In this document: piece by piece, positions 48,661-58,800 of the stretch
Layout: each line of letters starts with the position of its first letter
How positions within the stretch are numbered: position 1 is the first letter of the stretch
Origin: Amorphoplanes friuliensis DSM 7358
GTDB taxonomy: Bacteria; Actinomycetota; Actinomycetes; Mycobacteriales; Micromonosporaceae
Assembly (NCBI RefSeq): GCF_000494755.1
Contig: NC_022657.1
Coordinates: 8,338,001-8,402,000 of the forward strand
DNA: 64,000 bases
Direction: 5' to 3'
Made by a program: the position numbers and the translations under genes
Notes under the pieces: generated by a model
Database searches by the model: none
Seen by the model: only the letters and a program-made list of their open reading frames with translations
What the model was told of the DNA's origin: nothing

Positions 48661-49594
48661 GTACCCGTCGGCCCGCGCCGGCCTCGAAGGCGTCAGCGGC
48701 GCTCTTCCGGCGCCCGGCGCCAAGGACGAGATCACCGACACTGCCGCCGCGGACCGGGACCGGCTCACCGGTCTCGACGCGCTGGAGCTGGGCCCGAAGA
48801 AGTCCAAGGCCGCCATCGGCGGCCGCATCTGGCGCAGCGCGTGGCCCAAACTTCTGGCCATCGGGATCGTCGTCCTCATCTGGCAGATCGTCGTCTGGTC
48901 GCAGTGGAAGCCGGTGTACGTACTGCCCGGCCCGGCCACCGTCTTCGGTGACCTGGGCACGCTGATCACGACCGGCGACTTCTGGGACGGCGTACGCCTG
49001 ACCATGATCCGCGCCCTCACCGGCTTTGCGCTGGCCGTCCTGATCGGCACGGTCGTCGGCGCCGCGGTCTCGCGCTTCGCCCCGCTCCGGGCGGCGATCG
49101 GCTCGCTGATCACCGGCCTGCAGACGATGCCGTCAATCATGTGGTTCCCGCTGGCGATCCTGCTCTTCCAGATCAGCGAGAGCGCGATCATGTTCGTGGT
49201 CATCATCGGCGCGGCACCGTCGGTGGCGAACGGCCTGATCAGCGGCATCGACTACGTGCCGCGTACCTGGCTGCGGGTCGGTCAGGTGCTGGGCATGAAG
49301 GGCTTCGCGAAGTACCGCTACCTGATCCTGCCGGCGTCGCTGCCGTCGTTCATCTCCGGCCTCAAGCAGGGCTGGGCGTTCTCCTGGCGCAGCCTGATGG
49401 CCGGTGAGCTGCTGGTGATCGTGCCGGGCGCGCTCTCCATCGGCGTCCGCATGCAGCAGGCCCGCGACCTCAGTGAGTCGAGCCTGGTCATCTCGTTCAT
49501 CATCGTGGTGCTGGTGATCGGCATCCTGATCGACGTGCTCTTCAACGCCGCCGACAACGCCCTCCGCAAGCGCTGGGGCCTCACCGGCAACTAG
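48650..49594 (+). CDS. ABC transporter permease (SsuC/TauC type)
   Basis: A 314-aa permease. An unusually long ~60-residue hydrophilic N-terminus precedes six membrane helices (LLAIGIVVLIWQIVVW, ALTGFALAVLIGTVVGAAV and later). The EAA coupling loop is VGQVLGMKGFAKYRYLILP. It forms the membrane channel of the transporter. The last 4 nt overlap the convergent gene. Confidence 0.92.
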   Translation: MPIKYPSARAGLEGVSGALPAPGAKDEITDTAAADRDRLTGLDALELGPKKSKAAIGGRIWRSAWPKLLAIGIVVLIWQIVVWSQWKPVYVLPGPATVFGDLGTLITTGDFWDGVRLTMIRALTGFALAVLIGTVVGAAVSRFAPLRAAIGSLITGLQTMPSIMWFPLAILLFQISESAIMFVVIIGAAPSVANGLISGIDYVPRTWLRVGQVLGMKGFAKYRYLILPASLPSFISGLKQGWAFSWRSLMAGELLVIVPGALSIGVRMQQARDLSESSLVISFIIVVLVIGILIDVLFNAADNALRKRWGLTGN

Positions 49595-50481
49595 AGCGGC
49601 CGCACCGATTTGAGCACGTCGTTGATGACGTAGTCGAACTGCTTGTGCGTGCCGGGGATCGACACGTAGAGCACCGCGGCCGTCGGCTTGCCGACGTCGA
49701 TGACCGCCACCGCCGAACGCTCCTCGGTGGCGGTCAGCCCCGGCGCCTGGAAGTGCAGCCGGAACTCGCTCACCCAGGCCGGACGCCCGCCGAGGCGGGT
49801 CAGCTCGTCACGCAGCGGCTCCATCGTGTTGGGCTGGGGGTAATACTCCGCGCGGACGTCGGCGGCGACCTGCCGGCCCACACACTCGAGGTCGAGGGTC
49901 ACGGCGTCGTTGTCCGCCGCCGGGACGGCCGCCGACAGGATCGACGCGTGGTAGGAACCGCCGCTGTACTCCTCGGTCACGAAGTGCTGGCCGACGCGGT
50001 AGGGCACCTCGAGCGTCCCGGCCCGCCACGTGGTGTTCCACGCGACCCACGGCGCCGGGAACTTCTTGTAGGAGATGCCCGCGTCCTTGTCGGTCGTCTG
50101 CTCGCCGTTGGCCGGCGGCCCCGCACTCGGCGGGACGACCGGGTCCGCACTCGGCGGCACGGTCGGCGCCGGGCACATCTGGGCCAGCGGCGGCCGCAGA
50201 TCGGTCGGCGCGGACGCCTTGCTGCCGAACGGGTCACCGTCCGAGGTCAGCGCCACGATCAGGATGATGGTCAGGCCGATCGCGAGGATCGCACCGGCGA
50301 TCCCACTGAAGATCAACATCTGACGCCGGCGCCGCTGTGGTCCGTCTCCCCCGGCCGGCTCCGGCGGAGCGGCGGGTGGCGGCGGGACCACCGGGGGTAC
50401 GCCCGGAGCCGTCACGGTGCCCGAACCCCACGCGCCACCCGGCCGCGACCAGACGGCTGGGGTCGGGGTGCTCTCGGACAT
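49591..50481 (-). CDS. Hypothetical protein with one TM and extracytoplasmic domain
   Basis: A 296-aa protein. A Pro/Gly-rich cytosolic N-terminus (PPVVPPPPAAPPEPAGG) leads to one TM (MLIFSGIAGAILAIGLTIILIV) and a Pro/Ala linker, then an extracytoplasmic region (KKFPAPWVAWNTTWRAGTLE, GGSYHASILSAAVPA). This order is common in actinobacterial membrane proteins of unknown function. ATG 50481 was chosen. Confidence 0.75.
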   Translation of the reverse strand: MSESTPTPAVWSRPGGAWGSGTVTAPGVPPVVPPPPAAPPEPAGGDGPQRRRRQMLIFSGIAGAILAIGLTIILIVALTSDGDPFGSKASAPTDLRPPLAQMCPAPTVPPSADPVVPPSAGPPANGEQTTDKDAGISYKKFPAPWVAWNTTWRAGTLEVPYRVGQHFVTEEYSGGSYHASILSAAVPAADNDAVTLDLECVGRQVAADVRAEYYPQPNTMEPLRDELTRLGGRPAWVSEFRLHFQAPGLTATEERSAVAVIDVGKPTAAVLYVSIPGTHKQFDYVINDVLKSVRPL

Positions 50482-50515
50482 CACCCCAGTGAACACCACC
50501 GGGGCGCGTCATGGG

Positions 50516-50695
50516 TCACCGCCCGAGCGCGGCACCGGCCCGGGGCTCATAGGTGTGCACCACTGTGGCTCCGGCGTCGCGGGGACCGGCAGGGGCGTAC
50601 CAGGGGGCGAAAGCGACGATCAGCACCAGACCGAGACCGAGAACGGCCAGCGCGACCACGATTCCCAGCTCGCGCCGAGCGGACACGGTCTGCAT
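50516..50695 (-). CDS. Small single-TM membrane protein (59 aa)
   Basis: A 59-codon frame with GGGAGG 7 nt before ATG 50695. It starts MQTVSARRELGIVVALAV and continues as one hydrophobic helix (VVALAVLGLGLVLIVAFAPW), then a short polar tail. It ends 34 nt before the next gene on the same strand and probably shares its transcript. Strong ribosome site and clean TM support a real gene; function unknown. Confidence 0.7.
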   Translation of the reverse strand: MQTVSARRELGIVVALAVLGLGLVLIVAFAPWYAPAGPRDAGATVVHTYEPRAGAALGR

Positions 50696-50810
50696 GCGGA
50701 AGCCTCCCAGGGATGCCGATTTCTGGCGCAGTCATCTGTAAGACGCCGCAGACCCCGGATCGGTTGCATGCTCCCAGGCAAGGTTCATCCAGCGCCGGTA
50801 TCGTAACCGG

Positions 50811-51542
50811 ATGGAAATCGTTTATCCCCCCGTCGTCGGAGTGGCCAAGACGCTGTTCCGCGTGCTTGACATGAAGATCCAGATCACAGGGGCCGAGCAC
50901 ATCCCGGCTCGGGGCGGGGCTGTGCTGGCGAGCAACCACGTCAGTTATCTCGATTTCATCTTCTGCGGGCTCGGCGCCCAGCCGGCCAAGCGGCTCGTCC
51001 GCTTCATGGCGAAGAAGTCGGTCTTCACCCACAAGATCAGTGGACCGCTGATGCGCGGCATGCACCACATCCCGGTCGACCGCAAGGCCGGCATCGCGGC
51101 GTTCCACGAGGCCGAGACGGCGCTGAAGGCGGGCGAGGTGGTCGGCGTCTTCCCCGAGGCGACGATCAGCGAGTCGTTCACCGTCAAGGCACTGAAGTCG
51201 GGCGCGGCCCGGCTGGCCCAGGCGGCGTCGGTGCCGCTGATCCCCATGGCGGTCTGGGGGCCGCACCGGCTGTGGACCAAGGGCCACCCGAAAGATCTGA
51301 CCAAGCGGCACGTCCCGGTCATCATCTCCATCGGCGCACCGATCGAGATGGCCCCGGACGCCACCGCGGACGCGGTCACGGTGGTGCTGCGCAAACGGCT
51401 GAGTGAGCTGCTCAACGCGGCACAGGCGGCGTACCCGGAGAAGCCGAACGGGCCGGACGAGACCTGGTGGCTGCCGGCGCACCTCGGCGGCACGGCGCCG
51501 CGCCCCGAAGCGGTCGGTGACGCCGCGCCGGCCGGGGCCTGA
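50811..51542 (+). CDS. 1-acylglycerol-3-phosphate acyltransferase (PlsC family)
   Basis: A 243-aa acyltransferase. Catalytic His43 and Asp48 sit in SNHVSYLDFI, and FPEATISESF is the phosphate-binding motif III. It transfers an acyl chain to lysophosphatidic acid or a related lipid at the membrane. TATCGT (50799-50804) stands 6 nt before ATG, with no ribosome site, so the mRNA is probably leaderless. A shared terminator separates it from cspA. Confidence 0.93.
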   Translation: MEIVYPPVVGVAKTLFRVLDMKIQITGAEHIPARGGAVLASNHVSYLDFIFCGLGAQPAKRLVRFMAKKSVFTHKISGPLMRGMHHIPVDRKAGIAAFHEAETALKAGEVVGVFPEATISESFTVKALKSGAARLAQAASVPLIPMAVWGPHRLWTKGHPKDLTKRHVPVIISIGAPIEMAPDATADAVTVVLRKRLSELLNAAQAAYPEKPNGPDETWWLPAHLGGTAPRPEAVGDAAPAGA

Positions 51543-51546
51543 AAAG

Positions 51547-51586
51547 CCACCGGCGCCGGTCCCCCGAGGGGAACCGGCGCCGGTGG
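51547..51586. terminator. Bidirectional terminator between the PlsC-like and cold-shock genes
   Basis: Perfect 14-bp arms (51547-51560 with 51573-51586, CCACCGGCGCCGGT) close a GC-rich loop. On the minus strand CTTTTC follows, giving a short U-tract for the cold-shock gene. Confidence 0.88.
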
Positions 51587-51603
51587 TCAGCGCTTGGCTG
51601 AGA

Positions 51604-51807
51604 TCAGAGCGGGCGGATGTTCGCGGCCTGCGGGCCCTTCTGGCCCTGGGTCACCTCGAACTCAACACGCTGGTTCTCGTCCAGGCTGCGGTAGCCGGAA
51701 GTCTGGATGGCGGAGAAGTGGGCGAAGACGTCGGCACCGCCGTCGTCCGGGGTGATGAACCCGAAGCCCTTGTCCGCGTTAAACCACTTCACTACGCCGG
51801 TAACCAT
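51604..51807 (-). CDS. Cold-shock protein (CspA family)
   Basis: A 67-aa cold-shock domain protein with RNP1 GFGFITPD and RNP2 VFAHFS. It opens MVTGVVKWFNADKGFGFI and ends NIRPL, the standard length. It binds single-stranded RNA and DNA and prevents structure formation. GAGGAG 7 nt before ATG is the ribosome site; CATAAT (51841-51846) is a probable -10 box, giving a leader of ~28 nt. Confidence 0.96.
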   Translation of the reverse strand: MVTGVVKWFNADKGFGFITPDDGGADVFAHFSAIQTSGYRSLDENQRVEFEVTQGQKGPQAANIRPL

Positions 51808-52030
51808 GCTCGTCTCCTCGACGGTCGATCGTTCCCGTCCATTATGGCCAGGAACGAGGTAGTAAGACCCGCACTTCGCGGGACTCGTGTCGCCGTACTG
51901 ATCGCCCGTACCGGAGAAACCCGGGTTACGACAAAGAGCGCCTGGGGCAGAATCCCCACAGGCGCTCCTAGGTACTTGGGAACCAAACTGACAACGCGAT
52001 GGAGCCTAGCACGACGAGAGGGGCCAGCCA

Positions 52031-52438
52031 GTGATAGGCGGGCAAGTGGCGCAGCAGCTCAGAGATGCGGGTCTGGTCTGGAAACCGGTCCCCGGTGACC
52101 GCTTCTCGATCCCCGACCGTGACCTCGACGAAGACGTTTTTGTGCTGAGCAACATGACCATCGAGGTCTACAACGTGCCGGAAGGCCAGGTGATCGGTTT
52201 CAACGGCACGACCGAGTGGGCGCTGGACGATGTCGAGCTCGACGAGGCCCTCTGGCTGCCCCGCGAGGACCAGCTGCGGGAGCTGCTCGGCGGCACCCTT
52301 CAGGCCCTGCGGCGGGCCGGCACGGGCTGGGACGTCGACGTCACCCTGCTGGGTGAGGACCGCACGTTCACGGCCGCGACGCCGGAGGACGCGTACGCGG
52401 CGGCGCTGCTGCACCTGCTGGCGGCGGCCACGTCCTGA
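52031..52438 (+). CDS. Hypothetical conserved actinobacterial protein
   Basis: A 135-aa acidic protein: KPVPGDRFSIPDRDLDEDVFVLSNM in its key parts, LWLPREDQLRELLGGTL, and a C-terminal helix rich in alanine (EDAYAAALLHLLAAAT). I do not recognise a named domain; the length and pattern recur in actinobacteria. It starts at GTG 52031 and its stop abuts the convergent adnB stop. Confidence 0.65.
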   Translation: MIGGQVAQQLRDAGLVWKPVPGDRFSIPDRDLDEDVFVLSNMTIEVYNVPEGQVIGFNGTTEWALDDVELDEALWLPREDQLRELLGGTLQALRRAGTGWDVDVTLLGEDRTFTAATPEDAYAAALLHLLAAATS

Positions 52439-55400
52439 TCAGCTGCCGGGCTCCGGCACATCTTCGATCATGGCGGACAGGCCGGCGGCGTCCGGCAGGT
52501 CCGCCGGGCGCACGGTCGCGCCCTCACGGACGTAGTGGAAGCCTGCCCGGACCCGCGACACCGGGACCCCGGCCAGGGCGGCCCAGGCGATCCTGTACGC
52601 CGCCAGCTGCACCGCCGCCGCCTCGGCGTCCGCATCGGCAGGCCTCCGGCCCGTCTTCCAGTCGATGACGTCAAAACGGCCGCCGGGGTCGGCGAAGACG
52701 GCATCCATGCGCCCCCGCACCACCACACCGGCAACCGTGGTCGCGAACGGCACCTCGACCTCGATCGGCGTCCGGTCGGCCCATTCGCCGGCCAGGAATG
52801 CCGCCTGCAGGGCCGTCAGCTCCTCGTCGGCGGCCGCGTCCTCGTCCGCCGCGCCAGGGAGCTCGTCGACGTCCAGGAGCCGGACGGAGCCGAAACGTTG
52901 CTCCAGCCAGGCATGGAAGGCGGTGCCGCGGCGGGCGTACGGTGCGGGGCGCTGGGGCAGGGGACGCCGCAGCGAACGTGCCAGGCCCTGGGGATCGCGC
53001 CGCAGGACGACCAGCTGGGACACCGAGATGTGCGGCGGCAGCGCGACCTCGAGCGGGCCGTCGTGCCGGGACCGCTCGTCGCGTTCGGCGAGCAGGATCG
53101 TCGCCTCCCGACGCCAGCGCGCGATGTCCGGGTCGTCGGCACCCTCCATTTGCTCGCCAGAGGAGTTTTCCGCTGTGTGTGGCTGCGGTGGATCACCCTC
53201 GGTGGCCAGTCCGACCAGGTCAGCGGCCAGACCGGCCCGGCCCGCCACCTCGGCGTCGGTGGCTGCCAGGGCCACGAACTCCTCGGCCGCCTCCGGGTCC
53301 GGGCTGGACATCATGCGCCGGATCAGGTCCGCCGCGACAGCCATCGCCGGGCGTCGCGCCCCGAGCGGGTCCGACGGCCACTCGGCGGTCGCCACCAGCT
53401 CCGCACTCGGGTTGGTCGCGTCCGCGGCCGGCTCGGCCGTCCACACCTCGACGTCACCGGCGCCGGCCTCGCACGTCGCCCGGATCTCCTCCAGGAAGAC
53501 CGACGGGCCGCGGGCCTTCTTCACCCCGTCACCCCACCAGTACCCCGAACAGAGCAGCAGCCGCCGCGGACGGGTCACCGCCACGTAGGCGAGGCGGCGC
53601 TCCTCCCGCTCGTCGTGCTCACGCCACGCCTTGCTGAAGGCGGTCAGCGCTCCGGCCACGTCCTTCTGGTCGGTGGCCTCCGACAGGTCCAGCTCGGGCA
53701 GCCCGTCGGAGTCACCCCGCAGCGGGAACGGCAGCACCCCGATCCCCATCAGGAAGTGGTCCGAGCCGCGGGTCATCCCCGGCCAGACACCCTTGGTCAG
53801 GCCGGCGACGGAAACGACGTCCCACTCCAGGCCCTTGGCGGCGTGGGCGGTCAGCACCTGCACCGCGCCCTCGACCACGTCGACCTGGCCCGGAGCCAGT
53901 CCGCGTTCTTCCTCCTCGGCCGCTGCCAGGAAGGCGAGGAAACCGGCCAGCGTGCCGCCGTCGGTGTCGCCCGCGTAGCGAGCAGCGACGTCACCGAGCG
54001 CGTCCAGGTGACCGCGGGCCAGACCGGCGTCACCGGCGCCCCAGCCGCGGACGGCGACCTCCACGTCCAGGCCGATGGTCCGCTCGATGTCCGCGACCAG
54101 GTCGGGCAGCGGCTGGTCCAGCCGGTGCCTCAGCTCGGCCAGCTCCCGGCTGTACGCCCGCAGCCGCGCATAACCCTCCTGCGAGTACAGCTGCGCCGCC
54201 CCCAGATCGGCCATGGCCTCGACCAGGGTGGCGTCGTCGAGCCGGTCCGCGACGATGTCCTCGGGCTCGTCACCCGTCGTCCCCGCGACCCGCGCCGCGG
54301 CGATCGACCGCGCCCGCCGGTGCAGAGCGACCAGATCACGCGGGCCGATGCGCCAGCGTGAGCCCGTGAGCAGCCGCAACAGCGCCGCACCGTCGGTCGG
54401 GTCGGCCAGGACACGCAACGTGCAGACGACGTCGCGTACCTCCGGGGTGTCGAGCAGACCACCCAGGCCGACCACCTCGACCGGCAGGCCGCGGGCCCGC
54501 AACGCCTCCTCGATCGCCGGGATCTGGCTGCGGACCCGGACCAGGACCGCACTGGTCGGACGCTTCTCCACCGGGATGTCGCCCGGCAGCGCCTCGGGCA
54601 GGCCCGCTGCGGTCCGCCAGGCGGCGAGCATGGAGTCGGCGATCCAGGCGGCCTCGTCCGCGTACGTGGGGAGCAGTGCACACGCGACCGTGCGCCCGCC
54701 GACACGATCGGCCACCCGCTGCGCCGGGATCAGCTCGGCGACCCGGGCGCCCGCCGCCCGCAGCGGCCGGGACAGCGTGTTGGCGACCTGGAGCACCTCG
54801 GGCCGGTTGCGCCAGCTCCGCGTCAGGTTGAGCACCCACGCCTCACGCCCGCCGGGCCCGGTGAACTCGGCCGGGAACCGGTCCAACGTGCCCGCCGACG
54901 CGCCCCGCCAGCCGTAGATCGACTGGCACGGGTCGCCGACCGCAGTGACTGGATGACCGCCACCGAACAACGCGTTGAGCAGCACGACCTGCGCGTGGCT
55001 GGTGTCCTGGTACTCGTCCAGCAGCACGATCTTGAAGCGCCCGCGCTCGATCGCCCCGACCTCCGGGTGATCCCGCGCGACCCGGGCCGCACGGGCCATC
55101 TGATCACCGAAGTCCATCGCCTCGATGTCGAGTTTCCGCTGGTCGTAGAGCCGGACGAGGGGCAGCAGGGTGAGCCGGTGCCGCTGCCGCAGCAGCATGT
55201 CGGACACGTCCTTGTAGACCCGCCCGGGTAGCGCCTGCACGTCCGCGAAAAACCGCCCGGTCCACGCCGACAGGTCGTCCGGCGTCACCAGATGCTCGGC
55301 CAGCTCACCCGAGAGCGCGAGCACATCGTCGGTCACCGTCCCCGGCGCCCGGTTCAACCCGGTCATTTCTCCCGTGTACGACCGCACGAGCGAGTCGACG

Positions 55401-55879
55401 ATCTGCCACCGCGCTGCCTCGGTCAGCAGACGTGCCGACGGTTCGTACCCGGCCCGCAGACCATGCTCGGTGACCACCCGTGCGGCGTACGAGTGGTAGG
55501 TGGCGACCGTCGGCTCCCCCGCCAGCGCATCCTGCTGGCCGAGCCGGCGCACCAGCTGGCCGAGCCTCGTGCGTACGCGATGGGCCAGCTCCCCCGCGGC
55601 CTTCCGGGTGAACGTGAGGCCGAGGATCTCGTCGGGGTGGGCGTACCCGTTGGCAACCAGCCAGACCACCCGCGACGCCATGGTCTCGGTCTTGCCGGAC
55701 CCGGCACCGGCCACGACCAGCACCGGCTCGACCGGCGCGGCAATGATCGCCGCCTGCTCCGGCGTCGGCGCATGCTGCCGGAGCAGTTTGGCCAGCTCGA
55801 GCGGGGTGTACCGGGGCCCGGAATCGGCCCGGCGCCGCGGCCGGGCAGGCCGGTCGGCAAAAAGACTGGGCTGCGTCAC
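52439..55879 (-). CDS. adnB: AdnB-like ATP-dependent helicase-nuclease subunit
   Basis: A 1146-aa UvrD/RecB-type protein. Walker A AGAGSGKT is at 57-64 and motif II is VLLDEYQDTSH; motif VI appears as RRLAYVAVTRPRRLLL. The intact motor marks it as the driving subunit. The C-terminal nuclease domain has FHAWLEQRFG and FDVIDWKTGRRP (Asp and Lys of the RecB-type active site). AdnAB resects double-strand breaks in mycobacteria. Its GTG overlaps the adnA stop by 4 nt. Order and orientation match Rv3202c-Rv3201c. Confidence 0.92.
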   Translation of the reverse strand: MTQPSLFADRPARPRRRADSGPRYTPLELAKLLRQHAPTPEQAAIIAAPVEPVLVVAGAGSGKTETMASRVVWLVANGYAHPDEILGLTFTRKAAGELAHRVRTRLGQLVRRLGQQDALAGEPTVATYHSYAARVVTEHGLRAGYEPSARLLTEAARWQIVDSLVRSYTGEMTGLNRAPGTVTDDVLALSGELAEHLVTPDDLSAWTGRFFADVQALPGRVYKDVSDMLLRQRHRLTLLPLVRLYDQRKLDIEAMDFGDQMARAARVARDHPEVGAIERGRFKIVLLDEYQDTSHAQVVLLNALFGGGHPVTAVGDPCQSIYGWRGASAGTLDRFPAEFTGPGGREAWVLNLTRSWRNRPEVLQVANTLSRPLRAAGARVAELIPAQRVADRVGGRTVACALLPTYADEAAWIADSMLAAWRTAAGLPEALPGDIPVEKRPTSAVLVRVRSQIPAIEEALRARGLPVEVVGLGGLLDTPEVRDVVCTLRVLADPTDGAALLRLLTGSRWRIGPRDLVALHRRARSIAAARVAGTTGDEPEDIVADRLDDATLVEAMADLGAAQLYSQEGYARLRAYSRELAELRHRLDQPLPDLVADIERTIGLDVEVAVRGWGAGDAGLARGHLDALGDVAARYAGDTDGGTLAGFLAFLAAAEEEERGLAPGQVDVVEGAVQVLTAHAAKGLEWDVVSVAGLTKGVWPGMTRGSDHFLMGIGVLPFPLRGDSDGLPELDLSEATDQKDVAGALTAFSKAWREHDEREERRLAYVAVTRPRRLLLCSGYWWGDGVKKARGPSVFLEEIRATCEAGAGDVEVWTAEPAADATNPSAELVATAEWPSDPLGARRPAMAVAADLIRRMMSSPDPEAAEEFVALAATDAEVAGRAGLAADLVGLATEGDPPQPHTAENSSGEQMEGADDPDIARWRREATILLAERDERSRHDGPLEVALPPHISVSQLVVLRRDPQGLARSLRRPLPQRPAPYARRGTAFHAWLEQRFGSVRLLDVDELPGAADEDAAADEELTALQAAFLAGEWADRTPIEVEVPFATTVAGVVVRGRMDAVFADPGGRFDVIDWKTGRRPADADAEAAAVQLAAYRIAWAALAGVPVSRVRAGFHYVREGATVRPADLPDAAGLSAMIEDVPEPGS

Positions 55880-58800
55880 GGCTCGACGACCTGCCGCCCC
55901 TGCCCGGAGATCGGGCAGCTGGTCCGCACCGGACAGACCCGGCACTTCGAATTCGCCACCGCGGAGAAGGTCGCCGCGGCCATGGTGTCGGCGGTGCGGC
56001 GCACCATGGCGTACGCCCAGTTCGGGTCGGTCGCCTCGGCCAGCGGAAGCTGCATCTGCTCCCGCGCCTCCTTGGTCGGGCCGAGCTGCACCAGCGCAGC
56101 CCCGCCGCTCTCCTCACCGAACTCCTGGAACGCCCCGGCATCCACCGCCGCCTGATAACCGGCGAGCTGCGCATGCTCCTCGACATCACTCGCGGAGACG
56201 GTCGTGGTCTTACCGGTCTTCAGGTCGATGACCACCAGCCTGCCCTGCTCGTCGACCTCGAGCCGGTCGACCCGCCCGGTCAGCTGGATCGGCCGCGCCG
56301 GATCGTCGAGCCGCACGGTGAACTCGTGCTCGATCGCCAGCAGCCGCCGCGGATTTTTCGCCAGCCACCGCAGCAGCTTGTCGACCATCCCCTGCGCCCG
56401 CTCCTGCTCGGGGCCGGCCAGCCACCGCGCGGCCAGCTCGATCGCATCGAACCGCGCCGAGACGTACTCGACCAGCCGCTCCCGATCGGCGTTCGCATCC
56501 TCGGCGAGCATCGCGGCCGCGTGCACCAGGTTGCCGACACCCTGCGCGGGCCCGGCCGGCGCGGCACCACCGTGACGTTCCAGCAGCCAGCGCAGGCTGC
56601 ACCGCAGGGCGCTCTCCATCGAGGACGGGGTGACCTTGACGGGCTCACCCTCCTCGACCAGCGGCCGGTCGTCGGACAACTGCCGCAAACCCCACCACTC
56701 GTCGGGGTGCGCCCCCGGAACGCCCGCCGCCGCCAACCTGGCTAGCTCAGCCGCAGCGGCATGCCGCCGGGCCGGCGTCGCATCAGGAGCAACCACCGCG
56801 GTACGCAACTCGGCAACCAGCGCCGACAGGGTGAGCGCCCGCGGCGGCCGCCCGACCACCAACTCCTGCTCATCCTCCGCAACGTCAACCGGCGCGGCAT
56901 CCACCCGCCCGTTCTCCTGCCGCGGCACCGTGACACCGCCCGAGCTCTCGTGCCGATGCCCCTGGCCCTCGGCCGCGCCGACCTCAGCCCAATCCGCGGC
57001 CTCCACATCGAAAAAGAGCTGGCTACCAGCCAATTCGGCGCTGTCGGCTTCGGCCTCAGCGCCGGCCATGGCGGCGAGCTCCGCACCGGGCGCGCCGCTG
57101 GGCTCTGCACCGGGCACGGCAGCGAGCTCTGCGCCGGCCACAGTGCTGGGGTTCGTGCCGGTCACGGCGGCAAGCTCAGCACCAGATGTGTCGGTGAGCT
57201 CGGCGCCGGGCTTTGTGCTGGCCATAGCGCCGGAAGCCGCGTCAGGAGCTGCCCCGACCGCGGCGTCGGACGCGGCGTCGGGAACGGCGTCAGCATTCGA
57301 CTCAGCCCCAGCCCCAGGGGTGGGTGGGGGTTGGTCCCAGGGGTCCGGGTCGGGTTCGACGGGGCCCGGGTCGTCGGGGTCGGTGGGGCCGGGGCCGGGC
57401 GGGGCTTCCGGGCCAGGGCGCGAGTCGGGCAGGCCCAGCTCGGTCAGGAAGCGGCTCGGCTGTTCCTCACCGTCGGAACCGCCCACGCTGGCCGAGGCCA
57501 CCGCCGTCACGATCAGGCGTTGCCGGGCGCGGGTCGCGGCCACGTAGAAGAGGCGGCGTTCCTCGTCGAGCAGCGCCGAGGTCTGGCCGACGACCGCTGC
57601 CGCGCCGGAGGCGGCGCGGCCGGCCAGGAAGTCGACCAGGCGTTCCGAGCCGAGCAGGCTGCCGCGCAGGCGGAGGTCGGGCCAGATGCCTTCCTGGACG
57701 CCGGCCAGCACGACAACATCCCATTCGAGGCCTTTGGCGGCGTGCGCGGTGAGGAGACGCACGGCCTCACCGCGGTCGGCGCTCGGCGCGATGGAGTCGG
57801 CGGGAAGGTCCTGGCCGAGCACGTGGTCGAGGAAAACCTCGGTGCGCGCGCCGGGCAGCCGGTCCACGAACCGGGCCGCCGCGTCGAAGAGCACCACCAT
57901 CGCGTCCAGGTCGCGGTCGGCTGCCTCCGCACGCCACTGCCGGGCCCGGCCGCCTTCACCGCCGGGTTCGACGGGGGCGCCGCGGGTGCTCAGGGCGTAC
58001 CAGCGGTCGGCGAGGCCGCTGGCCCGCCAGACGGACCAGAGCACCTGCTCGGCCGTCGCCCCGGGTCGGGCGGCGACCTCCCGCGCGGTGGCGATCAGCC
58101 GGGCGACGGTCTGTGCCGGCACGGCCCAGCGACGTTCGACAACATCGAGCCCGGCCGGATCCCGCAACGCGTCGACCAGCAGCTCTCCGGACGGCCGCCG
58201 GTCACCCGCGGCCAGGGCCAGTGCCCTCAGCCCTTGCCGGAGCCGCCGCTCGGCCAGCGGATCGGCGCCACCGAGCGGGGAGTGCAGCAACGCGACGGAC
58301 GCTTCCTCGTCGAGCACGTCCGGCTCGAGCGCACAGCGCAGTAGTAAGAGGAAAGGAGCAACAGCCGGCTGCAGATGCAGCGGCAGATCCTCCGCATGGG
58401 TGACAGTCGGAACGCCCGAAGCGGCCAGCGCGCGCTGCATCGACGGCAGCTGCAAGGTCGTCGACCGCAGCACCACCGCCATCCGCGACCACGGCACACC
58501 GTGCAGCAGGTGGGCTTCCCGCAGCGCATGAGCAACAAACGCGGTCTCGCTGGTCGGCGACCGGAACGTCCGCACAACGGCCCCGGCCACCACACCTTCC
58601 TCCGCGCCGGACCGCCCACCGGCAGGCCGCCCTCCCGAAGACGCGGCCCCACCAGCGTCAGCCACCGAACCCTCTGCGGCCGACTGACCTGCGGCATCAC
58701 CGGGACCGGCGACCGCCCGGCGCCCAGACGCGTCCGAAGAATCGGTCGCGCTGCCGGGGCCCGCTTGACCTGCAAGTACACCCGTCTCATCACCGGAGGC